Assembly: GCA_022059125.1 (NCBI GenBank)
Contig: JAEUWY010000001.1
Coordinates: 2,604,001-2,668,000 of the forward strand
DNA length: 64,000 bases
Source of the DNA: Corynespora cassiicola
Lineage: Eukaryota > Ascomycota > Dothideomycetes > Pleosporales > Corynesporascaceae
Direction: 5' to 3'
The number at the start of each line of letters is the position of its first letter. Within the stretch, counting starts at the first letter, position 1. A program made the translations under genes and the position numbers. Positions 37,101 to 48,355 of this stretch are shown here, in pieces. The notes under the pieces were generated by a model. It was not told the DNA's origin. It saw only the letters and a list, made by a program, of their open reading frames with translations, and did no database searches.

Positions 37101-37879
37101 ACGGCAACAATTTGGCGCAGAGGAATGCCTAAGCCACGATCACCAGAAGCATCAGAGGCTATCGATTGGAATTCATGCGAGCCCGTAGAAGGGCTTTGAC
37201 TATGACGATAGTTGGAGTAGGTAGAGTAGGTAGAGAGGCGATTGTAGGGTGACGAGATGCTATGTGGGTCAGCATACCAGGCTTCGTGTCCCATGTACAG
37301 GGCGGACCTAGAGAAGGCCTCGGCGGCCTTGTTGTGGCTCTTGAATCTCATGAGGTGCGTCTCGGTGAGCACCAGATACTCCTTCTTCTTGCGGAACATG
37401 GAGCTGCTCGTCTGGACCTCTCCATGCTGCAGGACCTGGCCCTTGCGGAAGGCCTCGTCCACCGAGGACCATGTGTCCGAGTGCGAGCGGGTCGAGGTGG
37501 CCGACAGCGGCTCGTCGTTCTCGTCTGGCAGGCGGAGGCCTCGCAGCGAGCCGAATATGGAGTTGGGGCGGGTTGCGCTGCGGGAGGACAGCGGCGGCCT
37601 CGGGGTGGCAGCTGCGACGGCGCTCGCAGCGGCGGTCACATTGGCAGGGTCGGTCACGGTCACGGTCGCGGTCGCGGGCGACACCGGGCTGTTTGCGCCG
37701 GGCGTGTCGAGCGGCTCCCTGTCCTCCTGCTGCGATGCGGCGGAAAAGGTGGTCATGAACGAGGCCGCGCGCCGCTTGCGCAGCACATTGGTGGGCTCCG
37801 ACTCATCCTTGGTGCTCTGGAGGCCGGACAGAGCGCCAAAGAAGCTCCGCCGCTTGCTCTCTCTGTTGTCTCTGGACAT
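34123..37879 (-). CDS. PH-domain and leucine-rich-repeat protein
   Basis: About 1200 residues; exons 37879-36591, 36541-35438, 35383-34872 and 34820-34123, all phases consistent. The N-terminal 120 residues are disordered and Ser/Thr/Ala-rich. A PH-like domain follows (VLQHGEVQTSSSMFRKKKEY, LVLTETHLMRFKS, ending FGDPDDMTRWLANLREA) with a 55-residue loop insert. The middle and C-terminal parts carry ribonuclease-inhibitor-type leucine-rich repeats (LRALELSGCGLTDRSLYLIL, LEALDLSSNPFRL, TIRHLDISQ, LEWLDISGEDSRL, TTLQYLYCENNGITLGG). PH plus RI-type LRR resembles the layout of CARMIL/tropomodulin-like actin regulators, but no capping-protein motif was seen. The first donor (GTTCGT) is slightly unusual. 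It is divergent from PET127 with about 840 bases between start codons. Confidence 0.82.
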
Positions 37880-38717
37880 TCCGCGCAATCCAGTCGGCGT
37901 CGGCGCCCGGCGGGAGCTCAGCAGCAGAGTGGAAGAAGCATGCGGGTGGGCGACGGCGACGGCGGAGGGGGTGGCAGCGGGGCGAGCAATAGCGCGATGG
38001 CGCGAGCTGGAAACGTCGTGGAAGCCGCAGGAAGTGGTGAAGTCGGGATGGGCCAATCAGCAGGGCGGCCTAGGGCTTCATCGGAGGGTGCAGCCGCTGG
38101 AGCTCTGTGGCGGCCGGGGGTGCGAGCAGAGGCAGAGGGCAGCGGCAGTAGTCCAGTCGATCCAGGCAGTCCGGGCAGTCCAATCGGTCGAGGCGGCGGG
38201 CGGCAGCATCCAGCACCCAGCGGCGGTCAGATGAAGCGGCAGGCGAAGAGCGTGGGCCGGTGGGCGCGAAGAAGAAATAAAACGGAGCTGGAGCGGAAAT
38301 GAGCTTGATTTTGCTGCTGCCCCCCTCTGGCATCACGCTCGCGCAATTATCAATTCACCGCGCTGGCCCCGACGGCGGGTGGGTGCTGGGCGAAGCGTCC
38401 CGGGGCTGGCAGCGCAGCCGGGGCTCAGGCACTGCGAACGCGTCCTTGACCGGGCCAGCCCACACAGAGCTGAGCAGCGGCGCCGTGGTGGAGTCGAATG
38501 CCCTCGCACCGCACTGGGGTTGGCGAATGATTACGTCGCATTGCAGATCGCCTGCTGCGCGGTGCGGCGCCCTGCTGCGCGGTCCAGCCGGTCCCGGAAA
38601 AACGAGGCGGCCGACCAAATTTCCTGCATGCCTGCATCGCGACGGGGGTCCATGGCCGACGCGTCGTGCAGCCCATTGCCTGTGAATGATCCTGCGCCCG
38701 CCCGCCCTCCTCTCTGA
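37880..38717. promoter_or_regulatory. Divergent promoter region PH/LRR gene / PET127
   Basis: 838 bases between two divergent start codons, GC-rich, with GCAGTCC-type imperfect repeats around 38140-38190. Open frames crossing it on both strands are shadows of high GC content. Confidence 0.5.
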
Positions 38718-41022
38718 ATGCTGCGTCGCCAGCTCCTCCGCACCGCGCGGCTGCAGCGCCCTTCCGTATGTCTCTTCTGCGCCGTCCGCAGCCCTCTCCA
38801 CCCCTCCGCGCCGCCGCTGCGCTCCACATGGTCCGCCACTGCTCCGCGATGGGACGAACACAAGCCTGTAGACGTCGAGACGGCCAAGGAGAGCCATGAC
38901 ACTGCAACCACCGAGCAGGAGGCGAAGCCCGCGGCAAAGAAGAGAAAGAAGAAGGCCAAGGCAAAGAATGCCAAGACCAAGACAGAGACGGAGTCGGGGA
39001 CAAACGAGGCCGTAAAAACCAAAAAGAGTAGAAAAGCGCCGGGTCCCCCAAGGATTAGAAGAACGCAGAGTTCCCCAAGGACTACAAAAGCAGAATCTGC
39101 TCCAGAGGATAGGACTCTATCTACTACGACGAAGGGCAGAGCCAGGTCGAAATCCAGCGACGACAAACCCTTGAGCCTCAAGGATGCTATGCTCAATACC
39201 AGGCCCCAGAAGAAAAAGAAGGAGGCGCAGATTCCTTTCGAAGAGCTCTCTCCCAGTGACTTGGAATTCACACCCATACATGTCGATATACCGCCGGTTC
39301 CCATGCTCGGATACGGGCTAGACCGTGTCCTGTTCAACCCAGGCGTATACCGTCTGCAGGACCCGCGCTCGCGCGTCTTCAACTTCGATCCCTACCTCGA
39401 AAAGATCATGCCCGTGAAAGACTTCAACTTTGACGCTCTCGGAGAGTACAAGACCTCGTCAAAAGACGAAACCTTACTGGCCTTGACCAAGAAATTGGCC
39501 ACCAAATTTACTGGCTCTACATCAAGCATGTCAGGGGTGCTATCGCATTTCCATTTCGTCTTGTCCAAGTTTCGCGACATCAACACCGACATGCTGTCGC
39601 GCGGATTTCCCGAGCCATCCAAGAGCTTCTCGAAAATTACCCTCTCTCCGTCCGCCGTTTTTCTTCGGTGGAAGGACGGCACATATGCCATCGACGCCGA
39701 CAAGGAATATGACGAGCCTAACATAATGAGCTGGCTAGGCCACTCTCTCGAGAAACTACTGACGTCCTCGCGCGATGAGTTTGAACTCTATCGCCGGTCG
39801 AACGATGGAGAGGCCCCAGGAGAGGACAAGTCGGCAAGATGTTATCACTATTCCAAGCTAGGCAACTTTCTCATGCGCTCACAGCTGGACGCTCACGACC
39901 CTCGCCTCCCTGGGAGCGGTGTGTTTGACCTCAAGACGAGGGCAGTGGTCTCAATCCGGATGGACCACAAAGAGTTTGAGGTTGGTGCCGGTTACCAACT
40001 CCGCTATGCCCAAGGTGAATGGGAGTCATTCGAACGAGAATTCTACGACATGACAAGAGCAACCATGCTCAAATACTCCCTTCAAGTTCGGATGGGCCGC
40101 ATGGATGGCATCTTTGTGGCGTACCACAACATTGAGCGAATATTCGGCTTCCAGTACTTGAGCCTGTCGGACATGGACAATGTTCTCCATGGCCAGACAG
40201 ACACATGTCTGGGAGATCAGGAGTTTAGGTCAAGCATTTATTTGCTCGATGAACTGCTCCAGCGTGCCACTGCCAAATTCCCTGAGACGGTAAGCCGGCC
40301 CATATCCCCACGTTGACCCCAGAACTGATCTCCAGCAGTCCATGCGCCTTCATTTCGAGTCATCCAAGGGAGAAGTACCCTTCATGTACATCTTTGCCGA
40401 GCCCATCACAGAAGAGCAGGCCGATGCAATCCAAGACGCTAAAAAGCACATGTACCGAGAGTTTGAGCGCAAAATTGTCGGTGTTACTCGAGATGACCCA
40501 GAGACCCAAGAGGAATGGCAAAAGATTCAAGAGCGAGTCGACGAAGAGGTGAATGCTGATAAAAAGGGCGTGGAAGTGAACGAGACGGATGAGCTGGACA
40601 ATACAGACAAGAGGACGGAAGACGACGCCAGTGACTCGACAGAAAAATCTTCCGAGGCTGAAACCGGCGGTCCTCTGATGGGGTGGACGTTGACGATTCG
40701 CAACAAAGTCAACGGGTCCTACGTCGAAAGGCCCCAGCAACTGACCCAAGACGACGAATGGAAGGTGGAGTACCACATCAAAGAGCTGGCCCCGGAGGTA
40801 GCAAGCGCAAAGTATGCAAAGACCAAAACCAAGCGAGAGAAACTGCTGGGTCAAAACGAAGAGGTCTTGGCCCGGAGGCTCATGCAATATCGCAGAAGGA
40901 TACGCGAAATCAGCGAGCAGGGGCGGGAATGGAGAAACGAGCAGGACAAGATCGCAGGGGAGATGGGTACGCAGACATACGTGCCCCTTGGCCCAGGTTC
41001 TGTCCAAGCCGCATCTGCTTGA
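38718..41022 (+). CDS. PET127: Pet127-type mitochondrial protein
   Basis: Mitochondrial membrane-associated protein of the Pet127 family, which in yeast takes part in 5' processing and turnover of mitochondrial RNAs and belongs to a nuclease-like superfamily. Exons are 38718-40289 and 40339-41022, 751 residues; the intron (GTAAGC...CAGCAG) keeps phase 0. The N-terminus (MLRRQLLRTARLQRPSVCLF) is a good mitochondrial presequence. It is followed by a Lys/Ala/Thr-rich disordered stretch, then the Pet127 domain from LEFTPIHVDIPPVPMLGYGL through the conserved FNFDPYLEKIMPV, SSMSGVLSHFHF, GVFDLKTRAVVSIRMD and YHNIERIFGFQYL blocks. The second exon adds a domain tail split by an acidic insert and ends with a basic coiled coil. 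Confidence 0.92.
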
Positions 41023-41582
41023 TGGGATGTGGTGGCTGTATCACTCTCGTATACTTTTTTAGATTCTGTACACTAGCCCCGTGATGAATCCGGGATGTAT
41101 CAATAAGCGCCTGGCAAGGCCAAAAGGGTGGGTTAGACATGGTTGATATCCGGAGAGCAATCCACGATGTTTAAGAGCTAAACAGGCAATGTACTGCTGA
41201 AACGAACTGTTGCACCTAGGTATTCGCTGGAGGTGTAGTCGCGCCTTGGCAGGCGCTGTGCCCAGGTGGGTAGAGACAGGAACCGCACGGACCCCGCTAG
41301 CGTCATTGTTTAGTGGGCCGGCTTGGAGCTTGCGGGCGGGAGCTCATGGGCATCCCGCAATTGTCGTCGCAAACATGCCCCTCGCCGCCAACACGGCCAC
41401 CACCCTCTCTCGTGCACGTCCGTCCTCGCCCAAACGCCGCTGTTGAGACGCGCGCGTCTGCTGCTCTGCGCGACCCCGCCGCTGCCTCGGCCGCCGCCGC
41501 CGTCTATTTCTGGAGCTTCCCCCCCACAAACTCGGCACATTGGCCTGGTCCGCTTGTCCACCAACGCCCGCTCGCCGCAACT
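41023..41582. other. Intergenic between PET127 and the USP-like gene
   Basis: About 560 bases between same-strand genes. A frame open from 41313 runs into the next gene, but its Pro/Arg/Ala-rich translation looks like leader sequence, and the ATG at 41583 begins the recognisable domain. Confidence 0.45.
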
Positions 41583-44195
41583 ATGGCTCAAGAAGCCTCC
41601 GAAGAGGCCATCGCCACGCTCCTTGGGCTGGGACTTGATGGGCTCACTCGCGAGGATGCTGCGCAACTTCTAAAGGTACGTCCACTCCACGGCCGGCCTC
41701 TGCAGCCCACTAACGACGCATTGCAGGTCTCCGACTTTGACGTTGGCAACGCTGCGAACAAGTACTTTGACAAGAATGGCGACATTGCGGCTCTTCGAGC
41801 GCTCTGGGAGCATGACTACTCGAATATGAGGTGGGACGGCTCTGCTTTTGGGGCCGATCGCTATGGCCAGGCCGACAGCCATGATGCCAATATCCCCAGT
41901 ACGTTGCGCCGCACCCTCTCTACTCTGTCTGCTGAAGAAACCGCCATAGCTAACGTTTCGACCCCGTAGCCTTCAACATTGAGTGCGCTCCAGACATTGA
42001 CGATTATCCCACCAGTGGCATACCAAGCGGAGCCCCAAGCCGACCACCGTCGCGGACAAGTCAGCGCTCTTTCGCAAACACCCCACAACAAAGTGAGATT
42101 GCGCAGCTGCGTCGCATTTTGGAGCTAACCTTGGATTCAGGCGTCGAACATGCCCAAGAGTCTGGCGTCATAGGTGGTTCAAAACCCTTCTTTGGTCCCG
42201 CTACTAGAGACTATTACGAAGACAACAACTGGGCACTGGTCCCTACCACGAGCAGTTCTGAAGTTATACCAGATCCAGATGCAGATAATCGGAAGCGGGA
42301 GGAAAAGGCCCCTGCCACAATCAAGCCTCTTGCGACCGACGACTACCTTCCAGCCTTGATAACAATCCTTCATGCTATACCCCTTTACCGGAACGCCTTC
42401 CTTGCGCCCTCCATTACCCAGGGAGACTACTGGATGGGCGATGAATGGTGGAAAGGCAGCGCATTGCCCCCTGCTCGGACCATGGAGACTTCTGACATGG
42501 AGACGATCCGCGACCTTGAACTCGTTCACGAGACGCAACGCTTGATGGGATTCTTGGACAAAACTGACAGGGCGTATGGGAGTGTGGGAACATTGCTGGA
42601 GCTTGATGCAATGAGGGAGCCAAAACTGCCGGTTGACGATCAGGACCAGTATGACCTCGTGCTCAGGTTCCTCCTCAACTGGGGCATCATCTACAACAAA
42701 CTGGTCCCTGACTTGGAACTCAACGGAGTACTGCGGTCATCTTTCATCGCAAACAACGAAGAGAAGGAGTCTTACAAGCTTGATATCAACGTGTTCCATG
42801 AGGACGCTCCTTCCGAGAGGACTCTCTATGACCTCCTCGACGATCTCCTCTTCTTCAACGTCGGAGGCAGTGCGCATATTATGAACATCAGTAACGTGCT
42901 CATTCTGAAGCTCAGCTCTATGAAGATGGATGCCACTGGACTTAATTGCAAAATCCCAGCTACTTTCTACGCCGATCGATACCTCTACGAAAACAAGCAA
43001 GCAGTTGATAATATGCTATCGGAAATGAAGATATGCAAAGAAGAGATTGAAACTCTTGACAACAGGTTGGACAAGTTGAAATGGCACAAGCCGAGGCAGC
43101 ACCCGGTCGCCGAACGCTTGGACTCCCTGCAGATGCTGAAAACAAGTCTGAGGGCCTTCCAACCTATGCACCGAAGCGTCGAAGAGGATGCCAAGAATGC
43201 GGAAACTCTGGCCAGGCTGCAGAATACCATCACAGCCATTGAGCGCAAAATAGCGAGTAAGTTGAATATAGTCCTGTACAGCCTGTGGTGAAATTGACAT
43301 GAGCACAGCCTTGGAAGATGAGAAAAAGAAGGCACAAGAGACTCTAGATCGAATATCGAACCGCTTCAAAGCACCGCTGGATGCACCAGCCGAGGATACC
43401 ATGGATGTCACGGATGAGAGTGCTTCCGACGGCCAGTATGCCCATCCTTACCAGCTCTGTGGAGTGTCTACAGATCCCAAGGTTGTCTACGTTCTCCAGT
43501 CGGACACCCGCTCCGAGAAGCCCAGTCCCAGAGAGTGGTGGTGCATTCGATACAAAACTGGATATCCGTCAAAGGTATCCAGTGAGAGGGTTGCGTTGGA
43601 CGAAGTGTTGAGGGCAGCCAGCTCAGACTATAAATCTGCCATCTTAATATACGCCAACGATGCGGCCACCTCCGTTCCACCTGCTCCGCTTTCCTCTGCC
43701 CTTCAAAACTTTGTCAAGCGCGACAACCTCACCTTCCTGAAAGAACTCCAGGAAGCGCAATCACAGAACGAATGGTCGACTGAGCCGGGAACTGGTGTAG
43801 CTCAGGGCGACTGGGCAGGAGACTATGGGGATGGCTGGAACAATGAAGACCAGTGGAACTCTATGAGTGCCAAACAGTTCCATGACCAAGCAGATTCGAC
43901 GCTGTCATCTACTACCCTGACCCCCAACACCGAGGTCGGAGACGACGGAGCTGCTATGGAGATGCAGGAGGTAAACGGCGGCATATCAGCATGGGCCGGC
44001 GTGTCTAGTAGTGCTTCTAGTGACACTGTCGGTGCTGACGCCATGGACATAGTCGAGATTGACGATCCGAGGCCCGGAGCGCCACCAGCCACGGTGGATT
44101 TGAGAGATGTGGAAATGGGCGGCGCAGGAGCAACTAATGGCCGCGAAGAACCGCGGGTCCAGCACATTGAAGTGGTGGAGAAGAAGGGACCCTAG
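41583..44195 (+). CDS. USP25/28-like ubiquitin-protease homologue, predicted inactive
   Basis: 812 residues; exons 41583-41675, 41727-41898, 41970-43256 and 43309-44195. Layout follows USP25/28: a UBA-like helical start (EEAIATLLGLGLDGLTREDA), a UIM-like helix (EIAQLRRILELTLDSG), then a USP-fold region. A KREEKAP segment precedes the expected Cys box, but the position of the catalytic Cys reads Asp (KPLATDDYLPAL, about residue 213). The family-specific segment before and within the coiled-coil insert is clear (IPATFYADRYLYENKQ, KEEIETLDNRLDKLKWH, about residues 415-460). The C-terminal strands are present (REWWCIRYK, KSAILIYAND, from about 590) but the catalytic-His loop (GHYW type) is absent. 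It may bind ubiquitin chains without cleaving them. The first intron (51 nt) is a multiple of three. A derlin gene follows 390 bases downstream. Confidence 0.8.
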
Positions 44196-44585
44196 GCGAA
44201 CGATGAATGCGACTGTCTGGGTGGATGTAATCTGGGGCTGCATATGCATGGTCGGCGTTGGCTGATAAAGGCTGCATCTGGCCTGATTTTGGGGCGGCGA
44301 CACGATACTCACAACGGATGAATGAAATCTTTTAGTCAGACGCTCTATGATTGCTCATTAGGCCAGCTCGAAATTTCGGCATGTCTTCTTCGCGTTGCTC
44401 TCGCGTTCTGGCTTCGGAACCCGCCAGCCAATCGGCGTGCGTCGGGAAAACATGGCTCCGCCCCGCTTGCGCCTCGTCCTTCTTCAACCGGCCACTTTTC
44501 CTTCTGCTCTCTTCAGGCTGCACTCGCAGCTTCAGACATCACACACATCCGCTCTCAACCCTCGCCCACTAACCTCCAGCCCACC
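44196..44585. other. Intergenic, USP-like gene to derlin gene
   Basis: 390 bases between two plus-strand genes; should hold a 3' untranslated region and the derlin promoter. No other gene seen. Confidence 0.45.
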
Positions 44586-45809
44586 ATGGACGTCTTTTGG
44601 ACTCTCCCGCCGGTCTCACGGTAAGCAATTGACGCCTCGTTGCCTGCTGGCGTTCTTGCAGAGGAGCACGTTTCTGATGGCCGATCCTCAGGACCATTGC
44701 AGTTGCCTCGCTGGCCGTGTCGGCCTTGGGGTACTCGGGCATGCTCAACCTGATGAACTACATCTACATCTACCAGTACATCTTCACGCTCAAGATCGTG
44801 CCCCAGGTTTGGCGCATAGTCACGTCATTCCTCATCACTAAGCCCAAGTTTGGAATATTGATGGATCCATACATGCGTACGACATGCCTGGAATCCTGAT
44901 CTAGCTGGTACTGACATGGCTTTCAGTCTACCAGTATGGTAGCGGCTTGGAGCGCGAATCGTCGCGGTTCTCAAAGCCCGGCGACTTCTTCGTCTACACT
45001 GTGTTCGTAGCGTCGCTCATCGTGGTAAGTAACCGTCTTTTAGACATGTGTACACGTCTCCGCTTGTCGGACAACCTCGAATATCTGCCCGCCCAGCCTT
45101 GCACTAGCTGTAGCGGTTCCTGGAATCGAGGGAGAATACCCTTGCGCATCCTGCAGTCCCGTCATTCGCAAACAAAAAAAGGGGCTGTGTGGTGCGTGAG
45201 CATGGTGGGAACGCCAGTTGAGAAAGCAAAGCGGACTCTAATTTCGCGATGCGGTGTTGGCTCCCTACATTCCTCTTCCAAATGTGTCTCTTTGACGAAT
45301 ACGTGTCCAAATCCGCAGAGCTTGTTGCTGACTCTGTCAAGGCAATCTGCACATCGCTGTTTGGCGGCATGACTTTTCTGCAAGCACTGTCGCTCGCCTA
45401 CGCGTACACGTATGCCCAGGACAACCCCGGCCGACAGGTCTCGTTCTTCATCATCACGTTCGACTCGAAATTTCTGCCGTACTCGATGCTACTCATGACG
45501 TTCATCATTGACGGCCCCGAAGCCGCCCTGACCCAGCTCTCCGGCCTTCTCGCTGCCCACATGTACGACTTTTTGACGCGTATTTGGCCGACTTTCGGCG
45601 GAGGCCGCAACCTGATTTTCACGCCGAGCATTGTGTCGCAGTGGTTCGGGGCCGCTCCCGGAAGCGTACAGAATAGGGGATATGGAACGGCACAGCAAGC
45701 ACGGCCGCGTGATGCTGCCGGTTCGACTGGCAGTTCGACTGGGCGCACAACTGGGTTCGGCGGCCATTGGACTGAGAGAGGTCCGGGCCGCCGTCTCGGG
45801 GGTAGCTAA
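44586..45809 (+). CDS. Derlin family ER membrane protein (Der1/Dfm1-like)
   Basis: Rhomboid-like pseudoprotease of the ER membrane that helps retrotranslocate misfolded proteins in ERAD. Exons are 44586-44620, 44692-44876, 44927-45024 and 45342-45809, 261 residues. Splicing yields MDVFWTLPPVSR|TIAVAS, then TFLITKPKFGILMDPYM|LYQYGSGLE, the standard derlin N-terminal half. The third intron is long (317 nt) and the only phase-correct acceptor before the conserved GGMTFLQALSLAYAYTYAQDNP block is an AAG at 45339-45341 with a CTGAC branch site about 12 bases upstream. The last helices (FLPYSMLLMTFIIDGPEAALTQLSGLLAAH, YDFLTRIWPTFGGGRN) match the family. The tail is Gly/Ser/Arg-rich; no SHP box was recognised, so Der1-type is favoured over Dfm1-type. 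Confidence 0.86.
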
Positions 45810-45988
45810 GCAGCTGCGGGTGTCCTTGAGCCATGGGGCAGTGGCGCCGGAATAGTTGGGCGATGTCATGAATGTCACTTTAATCATCAATGACACTGTA
45901 TCAGTAGCACAATGGCAGAATGATTCTTTACACCATGTCCTCATTGAACATTAATCCTACACACGCACCGGACCAGAAAAGGCCCTCA

Positions 45989-46322
45989 CTATTTTGACGC
46001 CCCGCTCGGATTCCGCGGCCCATCGACCGCCCGCTCAACGTGCCCTGCGATGCCGTTCTGGCTGGCGTCGAATTGGCTCCCAATCACGCCCTTGCTGCTC
46101 AGCGGGCCGCCGACGGCTTCTCCGACAGAGCCCACGGTGCCTTGTGGGTTGAAGTGCTTCCCGATTGCGCCTTCGGAGGAGAGGATGGAGGGGTTCTAGG
46201 CATGTCAGAGGGAATGCTTGGCCGAGGGAGGTAAATGGTGGACAAAGTACCTCCTGCGGGATGGCGTTTGTGTTCTTGCTGGCGCCGATTTGGTCGGCGG
46301 CGGAGGTGGTCTTGTCGGTCAT
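45989..46322 (-). CDS. Small conserved fungal protein, 92 residues
   Basis: Function unknown. Exons are 46322-46251 and 46195-45989; the intron (GTACTT...CCTAG, 55 nt) keeps phase 0 and joins IPQE to NPSILSSEGAIGKHF. The protein is hydrophilic, without signal peptide or membrane helix, and Gly/Ser/Asn-rich. Repeating elements AIGKHF, TVGSVGEAVGG and VIGSQFDASQNG suggest a short imperfect repeat with a G-x-x-F pattern. The composition (no Cys, few aromatics) is like stress hydrophilins or conidiation-type proteins, but this is only compositional. Its stop is about 180 bases from the derlin stop (convergent). Confidence 0.68.
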
Positions 46323-46866
46323 GGTTGCGGGGGAGATGTTGGAGATTTGATATAAAAGGTGGATGGAGCTCAAGGGATTCAATACGGCAGTACAGCTAGG
46401 GATCGAGTATTTTGCGGATTCCCTGCTGCTTTGAAGAGAGCCCTCTTTATACACGCCGTGTCCCTCTGAGCACGTCACGTCATGTATATTGCTAGTGATG
46501 GAGCTGAGCGGTGATGGTGATGTCATGATTAATAGGTGCGCAATGGGCTACGCTTGTGTGGGGGTGCGGCATCGATGAGTGGATGGTTTGTAGTATATGC
46601 TCAGGATTGGACTGCTCTGAAGGAACCATACTGTCCCGTAGGGTGGGTGGTTCCGGGAGCAAAGAGGGGAAGGGTATGGCTTGGCGTGATGGAATGGGTT
46701 CACGTGTGCACGTGTTCGCGATACGCGACGAAGACGCGGGGAGAGTCAAGGGCGTCAGCATTTTCAGATTGTGAGAATCGTCCGTGAATAATTCAAAAGA
46801 AAGATGTATCCAGTGCGCCCGTTATATCCGAATGCACGCTCAATTTTATGGAAGGGTTGGTTATTT
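46323..46866. other. Intergenic, promoter side of the 92-residue protein
   Basis: About 545 bases between the start of the small gene and the 3' end of the A49 gene, both minus strand. No gene recognised. Confidence 0.45.
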
Positions 46867-48355
46867 TTACCGCCTCTTGGACGGTCCAGTCTTGACCTTG
46901 GGGAACTGCAAGGGCAGCTTCAACTTTGCGATCCAGTGGTTATTCGCCTCCGTCTTGGTAATCTTCCACTTTGTACGGTCGCCTTCAGTGGGCATGCTGA
47001 CCTTGCAGCCCAATTCATGGAAGTATTGCCGGATTCTGGAAGATAACGGTCAGTAGGAACTAAAAATTAATCGGTCGAGCAAAACATACTCTTTGTTTTC
47101 GAGCTTCAAGTCTTCGCGCAAATCGTTGACGTCGACTTCGTAGCCGTCGACGATGAGTGCCGCGGCGGCGATGTGCGTCATGAGGTAATCGATGTTCCAG
47201 CGAGGCATGTCGTTGTTCCTATTTTTCTCGTCAGTGTGTCTAAGCTGGCAAATGTATTGGTGACTGACTCTGAAGCAAACTTGCGCCTGATCGCATTGAC
47301 AACAGGCTCCGGGGTATCCTCGCCCATGGCTTCCTGGAGCTTGTCCTTGAATGGCACCAGCCTGGCCGCAGACCGACCCTTTACCCTCAAGGAAGCGTAA
47401 AAGTTCATGCAGAGCAAGATAAATCGCAACACCTTCAACTTCTGAATCTCCTTGCTCTTGACCAGTTTGGAGATGCGCTTGGCTACAAACTTGCTTGCAA
47501 CTTGCACACCCGTGCCGTTCTCCGATGCCTCCACCCAGTCCTTGACAGGGATAAGGCCCATGAGCTCCTTTCCAACCACGCTGTCGGCTGTGTAGACGTC
47601 CGGGGCGTATTCGGCGGTGGTATTTGCGATTGGCCGGGGCTTCGAGCTGTCCACTGCAGCCGCGAGTTCTGCCTGGGTGGGCATGGCCAACGTGGAGTCC
47701 TTCATGTTCTGGAGCACATTGGAGGCCACGCCGTCGTTTGAAGAAGCAGCCGGGTCGTCGGCCTTGCCTCGCGAGATGGCGTTCATAGTCATGTCCTCGA
47801 TTGCCTTGCGCGACTTCTTGGATCCAAACTCGGCGGCCAGCGCGTGTCGCTTTACTGTCATGGTAGACCTCTGGGCCTCGATCTTGGCCTGCTCCTCCCG
47901 CATTTCTTCGGTCTCGCTCCGCAGCGTACTCCGCACCGTGACCTTCTTTACCTCCACCAGCTGCAGTTTTCTAGTTGCAGGATCATAAACGCCGACATAG
48001 TCTTTGAGAAGGCTCTCTGAGCTGCCATCCTTTTCTTCGCGGGCCGTGTAGTCAAGACGGGGGTGCTCGGAGGACTGCAAAAGTAGCTCGGTGCTCGTGC
48101 CGCCGGGGAGAATCTTGCTGTGTTTATAGGGCTTAAAAGAGATTTTGGAGGGAAATTTGAGTCCTGGGGTAGCAGCTATATCACAATCAGCCAGGAACTC
48201 TCTGAATATAGGTCTAGCATACCCAGCACCGGGCCTAAGTCGCCCGCATTCTCCACCTGCTCAACCTTAACACTGCCTTTTGGCTGCGCAATTGCTGCCT
48301 TTTTCGCAGGGCGCTCGCTACCGTCTTCGTTTCTCTTTCTCTTCTTTTCGGCCAT
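46867..48355 (-). CDS. RPA49: RNA polymerase I subunit A49
   Basis: Pol I-specific subunit A49, forming with A34.5 a TFIIF/TFIIE-like module that aids rRNA transcription initiation and elongation. Exons are 48355-48223, 48175-47269, 47218-47090 and 47035-46867, 445 residues, all phases consistent. The basic N-terminus (MAEKKRKRNEDGSERPAKKA) precedes the TFIIF-like dimerisation domain (FPSKISFKPYK, LDYTAREE, YVGVYDPATRKLQLVEVKKV). A linker then leads to the tandem winged-helix part (YTADSVVGKELMGLIPVKDW, SKFVAKRISKL, LKVLRFILLCMNF, MPRWNIDYLMTHIAAAALIV, ELGCKVSMPTEGDRTKW). Ends KTGPSKRR. It is divergent from the LDO-like gene. Confidence 0.92.

Noticed and set aside
37257..38302. Two long plus-strand frames (325 and 346 codons) antisense to the PH/LRR gene
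   Set aside because: They mirror GC-rich coding exons of the recognised minus-strand gene and have low-complexity Arg/Gly/Ala translations.
41313..41582. N-terminal extension of the USP-like protein
   Set aside because: The upstream frame is Pro/Arg/Ala-rich, and the UBA-like domain starts exactly after the ATG at 41583.
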